Program-made: the position numbers and the translations under genes
Notes under the pieces: generated by a model
What the model was told of the DNA's origin: nothing
Database searches by the model: none
What the model saw: only the letters and a program-made list of their open reading frames with translations
Assembly: GCA_964423345.1 (NCBI GenBank)
Contig: CAYREV010000008.1
Location: 1 to 64,000 of the forward strand
Length of the DNA: 64,000 nt
Source of the DNA: CAYREV01 sp964423345
GTDB lineage: Bacteria > Bacteroidota > Rhodothermia > Balneolales > Balneolaceae
Direction of reading: 5' to 3'
In this document: positions 37,091-46,172 of the stretch, in pieces
Layout: each line of letters opens with the position of its first letter
Numbering within the stretch: the stretch's first letter is position 1

Positions 37091-39778
37091 TTAATTAAGC
37101 TCTTCCAGGATATCGCGAAGCTTATCCAGGTTGGTTTCGGTATCCTCTTTTTTGTCCCGTTCCCGCTGGACAACCTCTTCCGGCGCGTTCTCGACAAACT
37201 GTTTGTTTTCAAGTTTTTTATTAACCGACTGAAGAAATCCCTGCAGCCGTTCTATCTCATTTTCTATGCGTTCGCGCTCTTTGTCCAGGTCGATGACCCC
37301 CTCAAGGGGGATAAAGATTTCAGATCCCCTGACTACGGCCGATGCAGAGGTGGATGGCTTGGAAAGGCCGGTTGAAACCCGGAATTCACCGATATTCTGC
37401 AGTTTCCTGAATATCCACTCGTTGCGTGTAAACGCTTCTGCGAGTTCTTTATTTTTAGCTTTGATTGCAAGGTCAACCTCGGCACCGGCACCTACATTGA
37501 ACTCGGCCCGGATGTTACGAATGGAAGAGATCATATCCTGTATGGTCGAAAACAGCTCGGTGTCTTCCTGTGAGATGCGGGATGCATCCTGTTCGGGCCA
37601 GTCTGCGATGATGATGGCCTCCTCAACCTTCCGTTCTCTTAATTGATGCCAGATTTCTTCCGTAATAAAAGGCATGAAGGGATGAAGGAGCTTCATTAGC
37701 TGTTCAAAAAACTGGAATCCGCGATCCAGCTTGTCCACCGCTATTTTTTCGCCGGGCTTGTCGGCTTTGATCAGTTCAATGTACCAGTCACAGAAATCGT
37801 CCCATACCAGGGAATAGACTTTCTGCAGGGCTTCGTTGATGCGGAACGATTCCATATCCCTGTTGACCGCTTCGATGGTTTCTTGCAGGCGGGAGAGCAT
37901 CCACCGGTCTACCAGGTTATCCTTGTCGATTTCCAATCGGCTGGATAGGGTGGCGCCTTCTTTCCTGTTCATCATCAGGAACCGGAAGGCATTCCAAATT
38001 TTATTGGCGAAATTACGTCCCTGTTCGCAAAGATTTTCCTCGAAAAGCAGGTCATTGCCTGCGGGGGAGGAGAACAGCATTCCCACCCGAACGCCGTCGG
38101 CCCCGTACTGCTCGATAAGTTTCAGGGGGTCGGGGGAGTTGCCGAGGGATTTTGACATCTTTCGCCGCTGGCTGTCCCTGACTATTCCGGTGTAGTAGAC
38201 ATTGGAAAATGGTTTTTCACCCCTGAACTCGTAACCCGCAATTATCATACGTGCCACCCAGAAGAACATGATTTCGGGGGCCGTCACCAGGTCGTCGGTA
38301 GGGTAGTAATAGTTGATGTCATCATTGTCGGGGTCCTTGATGCCGTCGAATACCGATATGGGCCAGAGCCAGGACGAGAACCAGGTGTCGAGCACATCTT
38401 CATCCTGGCGGATATCGCCGGGGCCCAGCTCTTTGCCGGATTTATTTCTGGCTTTGTCAAGAGCCTCTTCTTCGGTCTTGGCAATTACATAATCGTCGGG
38501 CTTATCACCATAGTACCAGGCGGGGATACGCTGTCCCCACCACAGCTGGCGTGAGATACACCAGTCGCGAATGTTTTCCATCCAGTGGCGGTAGGAGTTC
38601 TTGAATTTGGAAGGGTGAAACTGAATAGTGTCGTTCATCACATTCTCAAGGGCCGGTTTGGCCAATTCCTCCATTTTGCAGAACCACTGCAGGGAGAGGC
38701 GGGGCTCGATGACGGCGTCGGTACGTTCAGAGTAGCCCACCTTATTGGAAATCTCTTCGGTTTTAACCAGTTGATCCCGTTCTTCAAGGGCTTTGACTAC
38801 CGATTTTCGCGCCTCAAAGCGGTCTTCCCCCACATAGTGCACGGCCTCTTCACTGAGCGTACCGTCGGGATTCAGCATGTCGATAATCTCCAGGCCGTGT
38901 TTCCGGCCGATCTCATAGTCATTTTGATCGTGGGCCGGTGTTATTTTAAGGCATCCCGTTCCGAACTCCCTGTCAACGTACTCATCGGCGATGATCGGAA
39001 CCTCTCTTTCCACTATGGGGATAACGGCTGTTTTGCCGACCAGGTCGCGGTAACGCTCGTCGTCGGGGTGAACACATACCGCCGTATCGGCGAGAATGGT
39101 TTCGGGCCGGGTAGTGGCGATGGTAACCCATTGCTCTTTATCCTTGATCTTGTATCGTACATGATACAGGGTAGACTGTACCTCCCGGTGGATGACCTCT
39201 TCGTCAGACAGGGCGGTTTGAGCTTCGGGGTCCCAGTTGATCATTCGTTTGCCACGGTAAATATAGCCGCGTTCGTACAGTTCGATGAAACAATCGATGA
39301 CCGATTCATACAGATCGTCTTCCAGCGTAAAACGGCTTCGCTGCCAGTCGCAGGAGGCCCCCAGTTTCTTCAGCTGCTTGAGGATGATGCCTCCATGTTC
39401 TTCGGTCCATTCCCATGCATAATCCAAAAACTCTTCCCGGCTGAGATCGGCCTTGGTGATGCCCTGTTTGCGAAGTTTCTGAACTACTTTTGCTTCTGTG
39501 GCAATGGAAGCGTGATCGGTGCCGGGAACCCAGCAGGCATTTTTTCCCAGCATACGTGCCCGGCGGACCAGCACATCCTGTATGGTGTTGTTGAGCATAT
39601 GGCCCATGTGCAGCACACCGGTGACGTTGGGAGGGGGGATTACGACGGTATAGGATTCCCTCTCGTCGGGTTCGGAGTGAAAAAAACCGTTATCCTCCCA
39701 AAAGGCATACCATTTATTTTCGGCGGCCTCCGGCTGATAATGTTTGGGGATCTCTTTTAGGGATGTAGACGTTGCCAA
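37091..39778 (-). CDS. valS: Valyl-tRNA synthetase
   Basis: Class I synthetase of 895 residues with the HIGH motif as HMGH (PPNVTGVLHMGHMLNN), a large CP1 editing domain (TTRPETILADTAVCVHPDDE), KMSKS (RRKMSKSLGNS), the anticodon-binding helical domain and a C-terminal coiled coil of about 65 residues (IDLDKERERIENEIERLQG) typical of ValRS. The start is TTG (39776-39778); no ATG lies in frame just upstream. No T-box-like leader was recognised in the 220-bp upstream spacer. Confidence 0.97.
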   Translation of the reverse strand: MATSTSLKEIPKHYQPEAAENKWYAFWEDNGFFHSEPDERESYTVVIPPPNVTGVLHMGHMLNNTIQDVLVRRARMLGKNACWVPGTDHASIATEAKVVQKLRKQGITKADLSREEFLDYAWEWTEEHGGIILKQLKKLGASCDWQRSRFTLEDDLYESVIDCFIELYERGYIYRGKRMINWDPEAQTALSDEEVIHREVQSTLYHVRYKIKDKEQWVTIATTRPETILADTAVCVHPDDERYRDLVGKTAVIPIVEREVPIIADEYVDREFGTGCLKITPAHDQNDYEIGRKHGLEIIDMLNPDGTLSEEAVHYVGEDRFEARKSVVKALEERDQLVKTEEISNKVGYSERTDAVIEPRLSLQWFCKMEELAKPALENVMNDTIQFHPSKFKNSYRHWMENIRDWCISRQLWWGQRIPAWYYGDKPDDYVIAKTEEEALDKARNKSGKELGPGDIRQDEDVLDTWFSSWLWPISVFDGIKDPDNDDINYYYPTDDLVTAPEIMFFWVARMIIAGYEFRGEKPFSNVYYTGIVRDSQRRKMSKSLGNSPDPLKLIEQYGADGVRVGMLFSSPAGNDLLFEENLCEQGRNFANKIWNAFRFLMMNRKEGATLSSRLEIDKDNLVDRWMLSRLQETIEAVNRDMESFRINEALQKVYSLVWDDFCDWYIELIKADKPGEKIAVDKLDRGFQFFEQLMKLLHPFMPFITEEIWHQLRERKVEEAIIIADWPEQDASRISQEDTELFSTIQDMISSIRNIRAEFNVGAGAEVDLAIKAKNKELAEAFTRNEWIFRKLQNIGEFRVSTGLSKPSTSASAVVRGSEIFIPLEGVIDLDKERERIENEIERLQGFLQSVNKKLENKQFVENAPEEVVQRERDKKEDTETNLDKLRDILEELN

Positions 39779-39938
39779 AATGAATCCGTTCTTTTAAAAA
39801 ATTTTCTTTCTAATGGTAGATAAAGCGAGAAGATAAGAAAAAGGAGAGAAGATGTAGAGTGCATTTGCCGAAATTCAGCTTCCCGGAGAGAAGCTTGGAG
39901 CAATGTGGACTCCAAAGCCGAACTATCCAAAATGCAAT

Positions 39939-39974
39939 GGTACCGGGATCCGGAAAAGTGGTACCCGGATCCGG
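39939..39974. repeat. Two-copy 21-bp tandem repeat with hairpin potential
   Basis: GGTACCGGGATCCGG (39939-39953) and GGTACCCGGATCCGG (39960-39974) repeat with a 21-bp period. GGATCCGG (39946-39953) can pair with CCGGATCC (39965-39972). Lies 26 bp behind the rsmB stop codon, so it may be part of its transcript end; no T run follows. Confidence 0.6.
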
Positions 39975-39999
39975 CAGGGAAGCGTGCAGTGTTTGCGAA

Positions 40000-41319
40000 T
40001 TATTTGACCCGCTTCAGGCGTGCCCCGAAATGCCCGTCACAGTTGTGTTTATGGGGAAGGGTCTGGTAGGCATTTCCCTCTTCCATGAGCACCTCGTCGG
40101 GCAGGAAGCCTGCGGCCGATTCCAGCTCGAAGTTGTCATGTTTTTTAAGGAATTTGGTAAGCTGTTGCATGTTTTCCTCTTCCTCCAGCGAGCAGGTACT
40201 GTATACCAGCCGGCCACCTTTTTTGACCATGGAGGCTGCCGAATCCAACAGCTCCTCCTGCAGGGCAATGGATTTTTCCAGCCCCTCCCGGTCTCTGCGC
40301 CAGCGAAGGTCGGCCCGTTTGCTGAGCACTCCGGTCCCCGTGCAGGGGGCATCGAGCAGTACCCCGTCGGCTTCAGGAAGGTCCAGTTCGGTGGCATCGG
40401 CACGGCGCACCTTGATGTTTTCAGCGTGGTTGTTGAGTGCACTTTCCGCCAGCTTGTCCAAACGGTCGGAGGAGATATCGACTGCCAGGATCTCTCCCTC
40501 CGCATTCATCATATCGGACATCATGATACTTTTGGTACCGGGAGCGGCACACAGGTCGTAGATGGTTTCGCCCTCTTCCGGGAAGAGAAGGGTAGGGGCA
40601 AAGCCCGCAGCAACGTCCTGGACCTGGCAGAAGCCCTTGTCGAGCCATCCCTTTGAAATGAAGGGAGCCACGCTGTCTACCTGGAAAAAACCGGGCAGCC
40701 AGTCGCTTTCCTCAAAGGGGATATCGTGTTTGGTCATACGCAGCCTGAAGTTCTCGGTCTTGGTACGCAGGTTGTTGGCCCTTACATAATATACAGGGCG
40801 TTTGTTATTGGCCTGCATCAACTGGAAAGCTTCGCGCTCTCCAAAGCGTTCGCTCCAGCGTTTTACGAGCCATTCCGGATGTGAGAAGGTGGTGGAAACC
40901 AGTTTGGTTCGGTCTTCATACCGGGGCTTGGGCAGGTCTTCCCCGTCACGCTGGAGGTTGCGCATGATGGCGTTGACCAGATCGCCGGTACGGTGACCCA
41001 GCAGCAGCTTTGCTATTTCCACCGACTCATTGATGGCGGCGTAGTCGGGCGTGCTGTCCATGAACACCATGTCGTAGATACCCAGTCGAAGGATGTTCTT
41101 TAAGCTGGGCTTCATCTCTTCGAGGTCCACATTGGAAAAATGGTCAATAAGAAAGTCGAGATAGGAACGCCGGCGAAGTATATTCTGAACATATTCCCTT
41201 ACTTCAGCCCGATCCCTGACGTCCAGTTCGTTGGCAGGGCCATAGTCGAGAATACCGTTTTCATCAAATTCAATTAATATTTCTACGCTTACAGAGCGCG
41301 ACGTTGCTTCAGTTTCCAA
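40000..41319 (-). CDS. rsmB: 16S rRNA m5C967 methyltransferase RsmB
   Basis: A 439-residue enzyme. The N-terminal NusB-like RNA-binding domain (about 1-130) is followed by a Rossmann SAM-methyltransferase: IYDLCAAPGTKSIMM for SAM binding, the m5C-MTase cysteines in LLDAPCTGTGVLS and YSTCSLEEEEN, and the C-terminal HFGARLKR end typical of the family. The start is TTG (41317-41319); the only in-frame codons upstream lead to a stop after a few triplets. Single minus-strand gene between valS and the amino-acid permease. Confidence 0.93.
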   Translation of the reverse strand: METEATSRSVSVEILIEFDENGILDYGPANELDVRDRAEVREYVQNILRRRSYLDFLIDHFSNVDLEEMKPSLKNILRLGIYDMVFMDSTPDYAAINESVEIAKLLLGHRTGDLVNAIMRNLQRDGEDLPKPRYEDRTKLVSTTFSHPEWLVKRWSERFGEREAFQLMQANNKRPVYYVRANNLRTKTENFRLRMTKHDIPFEESDWLPGFFQVDSVAPFISKGWLDKGFCQVQDVAAGFAPTLLFPEEGETIYDLCAAPGTKSIMMSDMMNAEGEILAVDISSDRLDKLAESALNNHAENIKVRRADATELDLPEADGVLLDAPCTGTGVLSKRADLRWRRDREGLEKSIALQEELLDSAASMVKKGGRLVYSTCSLEEEENMQQLTKFLKKHDNFELESAAGFLPDEVLMEEGNAYQTLPHKHNCDGHFGARLKRVK

Positions 41320-41583
41320 TGGACTATCTGTGTTTGAAAGTTAATATTACCTGGATTTCTATAAGTCAAAATAACCGTGTTTAGTTCAAAAACACGGCCG
41401 TGGCCTACAAAATTATTACCAAAAGGGGCTTCGCCCCGGATACATAACCAGTCAGCAAAAATACAGTTTTGGAGAGGGAGTTGCTAATGAAGAATGGATT
41501 TAAAACCGTCGTCCCCCAAACCTTATTTTAACGGCATGGCAGAAGGCATCGGAGGGAAGAGCCAATCGTGAGCCGACCCATGT
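41320..41583. other. rsmB upstream spacer with two hairpins
   Basis: 264 bp without a gene. CCGTGTTT (41375-41382) pairs with AAACACGG (41390-41397) in what would be the rsmB leader or promoter region. A GC-rich hairpin at 41425-41437 is listed separately as a terminator. Nothing else recognised. Confidence 0.5.
41421..41437 (-). terminator. Terminator of the methyltransferase-permease operon
   Basis: On the minus strand GGGGC-GAA-GCCCC (41437-41425) is followed by TTTT. It lies about 150 bp after the permease stop codon. Confidence 0.7.
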
Positions 41584-42948
41584 CTACAGGGATTGTTTGG
41601 CAAGGTGGTAGAAAGGGACCCCCGAGAGAAGAATACCGATCCCTGCCAGGGCCCCGAGGCCGGTAAATGCTATACTGGAGTAGAGCAGGTAACAGCAGAC
41701 AAGAATAAAGATAATGGGGGTCAAGGGAAAAAGCGGGACCCGGAAGAGGGGGGACTTGCCGGTGGGTTCTTTTCGAAAAAGAAAGAGGGAGGCGGTGGTC
41801 AGCAGTATAAAAAACCAGAATACGGGGGCGGTGTAATCTACCATGGTCGACACGGCATCGTGGGTGATGCCCCCCAGGATCACCAGGCCGAGGGTAATAA
41901 GGCCCTGAAGGATAAGGGCGTTAACGGGAGCATTGGCAGAACGGTTCCATCTACCCAGGAAACCCAGCATGGGGAAATCCCTGCCCAGGGCATAATTGGT
42001 GCGTGCCCCTGTTATAATGGTGGCATTGGAAGTGGACAGGGCCGCAAGGATGACGATACAGGCCATGACCAGCGAGCTGTTGCTGCCCAGCAACTTTTCG
42101 ATCATGGCAACGCCGATGGTATCGGAATGAGCAATGGCTTCCAGGCCGAGTACTTCCAGGTATGCCAGGTTAATGAGCAGATAGAGAAAAGTTATGAGTG
42201 AGAGTCCGTAAATAAGCACCTTCGACATATTTCGGCGAACTTTCCTTATTTCGGCCGACAGGTAGACCCCTTCGTTCCATCCACCGTAGGTAAGGAGGAC
42301 AAATATCATGGCAGCGCCAATGGAGGAGCCGGAGCTCCCTGGCGGTGCAGAGGAAGGCCGGGGCAGCCCATTGAGGATACCGGCCGTGCCCGCAAACAGC
42401 AGGATGATGACAATAAGGCCGGTCACCAGGTTTTGAGCGTTTTTTGAGGGGACGGTACCCCAGATATTCAGGCCGGTCAACAAAATGACGGTAGCGGCGG
42501 CATAGAGGGTGGAGCTGTGAGGGCCCAGGTCGTAGATCACGGTCGCATAATCTCCCAGGATAAATCCGGCCAGGGCGATCGATCCCGTTTGGATCACCGT
42601 CATGCGTCCCCAGGAAAACAGAAAGCTGATCTGTGATCCGAAGGCCTCCTTGAGGAAATAATATTCACCGCCGGCATCGGGCTTTCGGGCGGCGAGTTCG
42701 GCATAGCACAAGGCTCCGATAATGGAGATGAGTCCCCCGGCTATCCAGAATAGGATATAGTGCACCTCGCCGGCCGAATTTTGGGCCACGATGGATGGCA
42801 GCCGGAATATGCCGATGCCAATGACGATACCGATGATTACAGCAGCGGCACTCAGGTTGTTAAATATTTTTAGCGGGCCCTCAGATTCAGGAGTGCGATT
42901 CATGGATAAGAGTTTTCCTAAAGGGGACAGCTGATCGGTGTCAGCCAT
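41584..42948 (-). CDS. Amino acid/polyamine permease (APC superfamily)
   Basis: A 454-residue integral membrane protein with about 12 hydrophobic segments. The first unwound helix carries IGIVIGIGIFRLPSIVA, and ALCYAELAARKPDAGGEYYFLKEAFG follows, given here in parts as ALCYAELAARKP and GGEYYFLKEAFG; both are typical of LAT/APC-type transporters. Substrate cannot be told from sequence. It starts 9 bp behind the exported methyltransferase gene and shares its transcript, which ends at the 41.4-kb terminator. Confidence 0.88.
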   Translation of the reverse strand: MADTDQLSPLGKLLSMNRTPESEGPLKIFNNLSAAAVIIGIVIGIGIFRLPSIVAQNSAGEVHYILFWIAGGLISIIGALCYAELAARKPDAGGEYYFLKEAFGSQISFLFSWGRMTVIQTGSIALAGFILGDYATVIYDLGPHSSTLYAAATVILLTGLNIWGTVPSKNAQNLVTGLIVIILLFAGTAGILNGLPRPSSAPPGSSGSSIGAAMIFVLLTYGGWNEGVYLSAEIRKVRRNMSKVLIYGLSLITFLYLLINLAYLEVLGLEAIAHSDTIGVAMIEKLLGSNSSLVMACIVILAALSTSNATIITGARTNYALGRDFPMLGFLGRWNRSANAPVNALILQGLITLGLVILGGITHDAVSTMVDYTAPVFWFFILLTTASLFLFRKEPTGKSPLFRVPLFPLTPIIFILVCCYLLYSSIAFTGLGALAGIGILLSGVPFYHLAKQSL

Positions 42949-42957
42949 GATACCGGT

Positions 42958-43800
42958 TTAATTGCCGGTTTTGGTTACGGTCCATTTCGACAAGGTTTTA
43001 TCCCCGGCATGGTGTACCTGCATGGTACCCAGGATCCGGTCGCTCTCCACCCGTCCGCTTAGGACGATGTTTTTTCCGTCCGCTTCGGCGCGTATGGTAA
43101 TCCGGTCGGCATGCACTATCGATTCTTTAATGGTATAGGTGTTTCCGTTGCTGTCGGTCAGCTTTGCGGTTATTTCCTGGTAGTGCTGGTTGATGTTAAG
43201 GATAAAGTCGTTCTGTCCGTTAGACCAGCTCCAGCGCCCTCCAACCTGTGCGGGAACGACCCAGTAGAATACCTCGTGTGGATTGCCGTTTTTGTCGGCC
43301 ACATTCATTTTCTTGTCGGCTCTCCACGGCCCCATATCAAAACTGTGGGAGACGATGCGAGTGCCGGGTTCCAGTTTATCCAGCAAGACCGGCCGCAGCT
43401 TATCATTGATTGTGGGCAGCAGGTACATGGTGATGACGGACGCACGGCTGAAATCGGACTTGAAAATATTTTCTTCCAGGAACATAATTTTTTTGTCTAC
43501 CTGATTATTTCGGGCATTGTTCCGTGCTTCGGCCACTCTTTTTGGATCCAGGTCGATGCCATGGCCCGAGGCTCCCCGTTTGGCTGCAGCTATCACAATC
43601 CTTCCGTCGCCCGACCCGAGGTCTATTACGTAATCGCTGGAATTCACTCCGGCTACATCGAGCATGCGCTCAACTACATTGGGCGGAGTGGGGACGTAGG
43701 GTACGTCCAGATCCTGGGAGAGAAGCCCGGACGGGAACAGCAGGGTGCCCAGCAATAGAATTAAGCCAATCGTTGATGAACGGTTGTCAGGATTAATCAT
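42958..43800 (-). CDS. SAM-methyltransferase-fold protein with signal peptide
   Basis: I start at ATG 43800 (280 residues), where an export signal begins (TIGLILLLGTLLFPSGLLSQ); an upstream frame to 43893 has no good start context. The core is a class I methyltransferase: VIDLGSGDGRIVIAAAKRG (SAM loop) and GIDLDPKRVAEARNNA, with TMYLLPTINDKLRPVL. It continues into a beta-rich C-terminal part of about 110 residues. This family with DVPYVPTPPNVVERML after a signal peptide is known in many bacteria, but SAM is not expected outside the cytoplasm, so the activity is unclear. Cotranscribed with the APC permease. Confidence 0.78.
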   Translation of the reverse strand: MINPDNRSSTIGLILLLGTLLFPSGLLSQDLDVPYVPTPPNVVERMLDVAGVNSSDYVIDLGSGDGRIVIAAAKRGASGHGIDLDPKRVAEARNNARNNQVDKKIMFLEENIFKSDFSRASVITMYLLPTINDKLRPVLLDKLEPGTRIVSHSFDMGPWRADKKMNVADKNGNPHEVFYWVVPAQVGGRWSWSNGQNDFILNINQHYQEITAKLTDSNGNTYTIKESIVHADRITIRAEADGKNIVLSGRVESDRILGTMQVHHAGDKTLSKWTVTKTGN

Positions 43801-44132
43801 AAAGGGATATTGTTTAATTAACCTTTTGTTTTGCCATTCAGCAATGGGGAGTGAAAGCTTTCTATTCCTGATAACATATCTATAAAACTCCAACGACCTC
43901 CGCTCGGTTCCCCTTTAGTTGTTAAGGGATATTAAACGGAGGCAGCGGGAAGGGCCAAAAGGTGTGAGCAGCTATGAATATTTTCGTTCTATAGTAGTAA
44001 ATAAAAAGCCATTGTTCTTTGCCTTTTCTTATAAAAAAGACTAACTTTTGCCGCCTTGAAACCATTCGGATTTTCAAGAGTATATTGACCTTTTAAAAGC
44101 AATAATAAAACTATTTCAACTGACCACAGATA
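43801..44132. other. Divergent spacer between methyltransferase gene and atpD
   Basis: 332 bp, AT-rich toward atpD. It should hold promoters for both genes; the best candidate, for atpD, is listed separately. No small gene or RNA recognised. Confidence 0.5.
44018..44050 (+). promoter_or_regulatory. Candidate promoter of atpD-atpC
   Basis: TTTG (44018-44021), a 20-bp spacer and TAACTTTTG (44042-44050) approximate the FCB-type promoter (TTTG/TTG at -33, TAnnTTTG at -7; here with one extra base in the -7 box). It lies 83 bp before the atpD ATG. Confidence 0.45.
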
Positions 44133-45629
44133 ATGAATAAAGGAACCGTTGCACAAGTTATTGGTCCGGTTGTCGATGTAGATTTCGACCAGGGTGAGAT
44201 ACCACCGGTGCTCAATGCTTTATATGTAGAAGCTGAAGACAATTCTAAACTTTACCTGGAGATTGCCCAGCACCTGGGTGAAAGTCGCGTTCGGACTATA
44301 GCGATGGATTCAACGGACGGATTGGTTCGCGGTACTGAAGTGGTAGATACCGGTTCGCCCATATCCATGCCTATTGGTGAGGACATCCGGGGACGCCTGT
44401 TCAATGTTGTGGGTGAGGTGATTGACGGTATTGAGCCGCCCAAAGGTGAAGAGCGGTATCCCATTCACAGGCCTGCACCGAGCTTTGATGAACTTGCAAC
44501 ATCTACGGAGATGCTGGAAACCGGTATCAAGGTGATCGACCTGCTTTGTCCCTATGCCAAAGGCGGTAAGACGGGACTGTTTGGTGGTGCCGGTGTGGGT
44601 AAAACGGTTCTTATTCAGGAACTGATCAACAATATTGCCAAGGGCCACGGCGGGCTTTCAGTCTTTGCCGGGGTGGGAGAACGTACCCGTGAAGGAAATG
44701 ACCTGCTTCGTGAGATGATCGAATCGGGTGTCATTCAGTACGGTGAGGAATTTAAGGAAGCCATGGAGAAGGGAGAATGGGACCTTTCCAAAGTGGACAA
44801 GGATAAGTTGAAAGAATCGCAGGCTACCCTGGTATTCGGCCAGATGAATGAGCCTCCGGGAGCCCGTGCACGTGTAGCCCTTTCGGGGTTGACGGTTGCC
44901 GAGTATTTCCGGGACGAGATATCCAGGGATATTCTCCTGTTTATTGATAATATTTTCCGTTTTACCCAGGCGGGTTCCGAGGTATCGGCGCTGCTGGGAC
45001 GTATGCCTTCTGCGGTGGGATACCAGCCGACGCTGGCTACCGAGATGGGCGACCTCCAGGAACGTATTACCTCTACCAAGAAAGGGTCTATTACTTCGGT
45101 TCAGGCGGTATATGTCCCTGCCGATGACCTGACAGACCCTGCTCCCGCAACAACTTTTGCCCACCTCGATGCCACCACGGTATTGAGTCGTGAGCTGACC
45201 CAGATTGGTATTTACCCGGCAGTGGATCCGCTGGATTCCTCCTCGCGTATCCTTGACCCGCACGTGGTAGGCCAGGAGCACTATGATACGGCGCAGCAGG
45301 TTATCGAAATCCTTCAGAAGTACAAGGACCTGCAGGATATAATTGCCATCCTGGGAATGGACGAACTCTCTGATGAAGATAAAACAACGGTAGCCCGGGC
45401 ACGTAGAATTCAGCGATTCCTGAGTCAGCCCTTCTTCGTAGCCGAGCAGTTTACCGGCCAGCCGGGTCAGTATATCAATGTTGAGGACACGGTTAAAGGT
45501 TTCAGGAAGATCCTGGAAGGTGACCTCGACCATCTGCCCGAGAACGCTTTCTACATGGTTGGAACCATTGATGAAGCGATCGAAAAAGGTGAGAAGCTGC
45601 TTGAAGAGGAAAAAGAAGCCGCAGAATAA
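44133..45629 (+). CDS. atpD: F1 ATP synthase subunit beta
   Basis: Catalytic subunit (498 residues) of the F1Fo ATP synthase on the cytoplasmic side of the membrane. It has the P-loop GGAGVGKTVLIQELINN, the catalytic region VFAGVGERTREGNDL, ILLFIDNIFRFTQAGSEVSALLGR (given as LLFIDNIFRFTQAGSE) and the ALAR-like GRMPSAVGYQPTLATEMG. It pairs with atpC 17 bp downstream; the other subunits are not in the window, an arrangement common in FCB bacteria. Confidence 0.98.
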   Translation: MNKGTVAQVIGPVVDVDFDQGEIPPVLNALYVEAEDNSKLYLEIAQHLGESRVRTIAMDSTDGLVRGTEVVDTGSPISMPIGEDIRGRLFNVVGEVIDGIEPPKGEERYPIHRPAPSFDELATSTEMLETGIKVIDLLCPYAKGGKTGLFGGAGVGKTVLIQELINNIAKGHGGLSVFAGVGERTREGNDLLREMIESGVIQYGEEFKEAMEKGEWDLSKVDKDKLKESQATLVFGQMNEPPGARARVALSGLTVAEYFRDEISRDILLFIDNIFRFTQAGSEVSALLGRMPSAVGYQPTLATEMGDLQERITSTKKGSITSVQAVYVPADDLTDPAPATTFAHLDATTVLSRELTQIGIYPAVDPLDSSSRILDPHVVGQEHYDTAQQVIEILQKYKDLQDIIAILGMDELSDEDKTTVARARRIQRFLSQPFFVAEQFTGQPGQYINVEDTVKGFRKILEGDLDHLPENAFYMVGTIDEAIEKGEKLLEEEKEAAE

Positions 45630-45646
45630 AGCCCCAAGGTTGATTT

Positions 45647-46066
45647 ATGAATAGTTTTGAAGCGCAAATACTGACACCTGAAGGATCGCTGTTTGACGGC
45701 GAAGTGACAGGTGTGCAGGTTCCGGGAGCCCTGGGCAGTTTTGAGGTTAAAACGCACCACGCCGATATCATATCCACACTGGAAATTGGGCAGATACTTG
45801 TTCGAAAAGCAGGCGGGGGCGAGCAGCATTTTGCCGTCAGCGGTGGTTTCGTAGAGGTCCATGACAACAAGCTGACCCTGTTGGCTGAAGCTGCCGAGGC
45901 CGTCGAGGAGATCGATGTGGAACGAGCCCGGGAAGCACGTGAACGGGCCCGCAAACGTCTTGACAGCGATGATAAGGATATCAACAAGAAGCGGGCCCGC
46001 AAAGCCCTGGAACGAGCGGAGAACCGTATCAAGCTTTCAGCGGACGTATCGGTGAGTACGCGATAG
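45647..46066 (+). CDS. atpC: F1 ATP synthase subunit epsilon
   Basis: A 139-residue central-stalk subunit that couples rotation and inhibits ATP hydrolysis. The N-terminal beta-sandwich (ILTPEGSLFDGEVTGVQVPG, LEIGQILVRKAGG, FAVSGGFVEVHDNKLTLLAE) is followed by the complete C-terminal helical hairpin (residues about 85-139), so the regulatory part is retained. Second gene of the atpDC operon. Confidence 0.95.
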   Translation: MNSFEAQILTPEGSLFDGEVTGVQVPGALGSFEVKTHHADIISTLEIGQILVRKAGGGEQHFAVSGGFVEVHDNKLTLLAEAAEAVEEIDVERAREARERARKRLDSDDKDINKKRARKALERAENRIKLSADVSVSTR

Positions 46067-46134
46067 GCCTTATCGGCTTACCTCCTCTTTTCTTAACTGT
46101 GGGAGACCAATAAATGCCCGTCCCGCGGTGTACT

Positions 46135-46159
46135 CTCTCCTCTTCTTTAGGCAGGAGAG
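46135..46159 (+). terminator. Possible weak terminator between atpC and convergent gene
   Basis: CTCTCCT (46135-46141) pairs with AGGAGAG (46153-46159) with an 11-base loop; no T run follows. Position at a convergent junction is the main support. Confidence 0.3.
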
Positions 46160-46172
46160 TATATATCAGTGC

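Noticed and set aside
38585..39760. A 391-codon open frame opposite valS (with similar ones at 9761-10744, 28421-29056 and 44658-45533)
   Set aside because: All lie antisense to secure genes and follow from their codon usage; no domain or start context supports them.
39779..39999. Possible T-box or other leader RNA before valS
   Set aside because: No T-box bulge sequence or terminator/antiterminator pair is visible; the hairpin-forming repeat lies near the rsmB stop instead.
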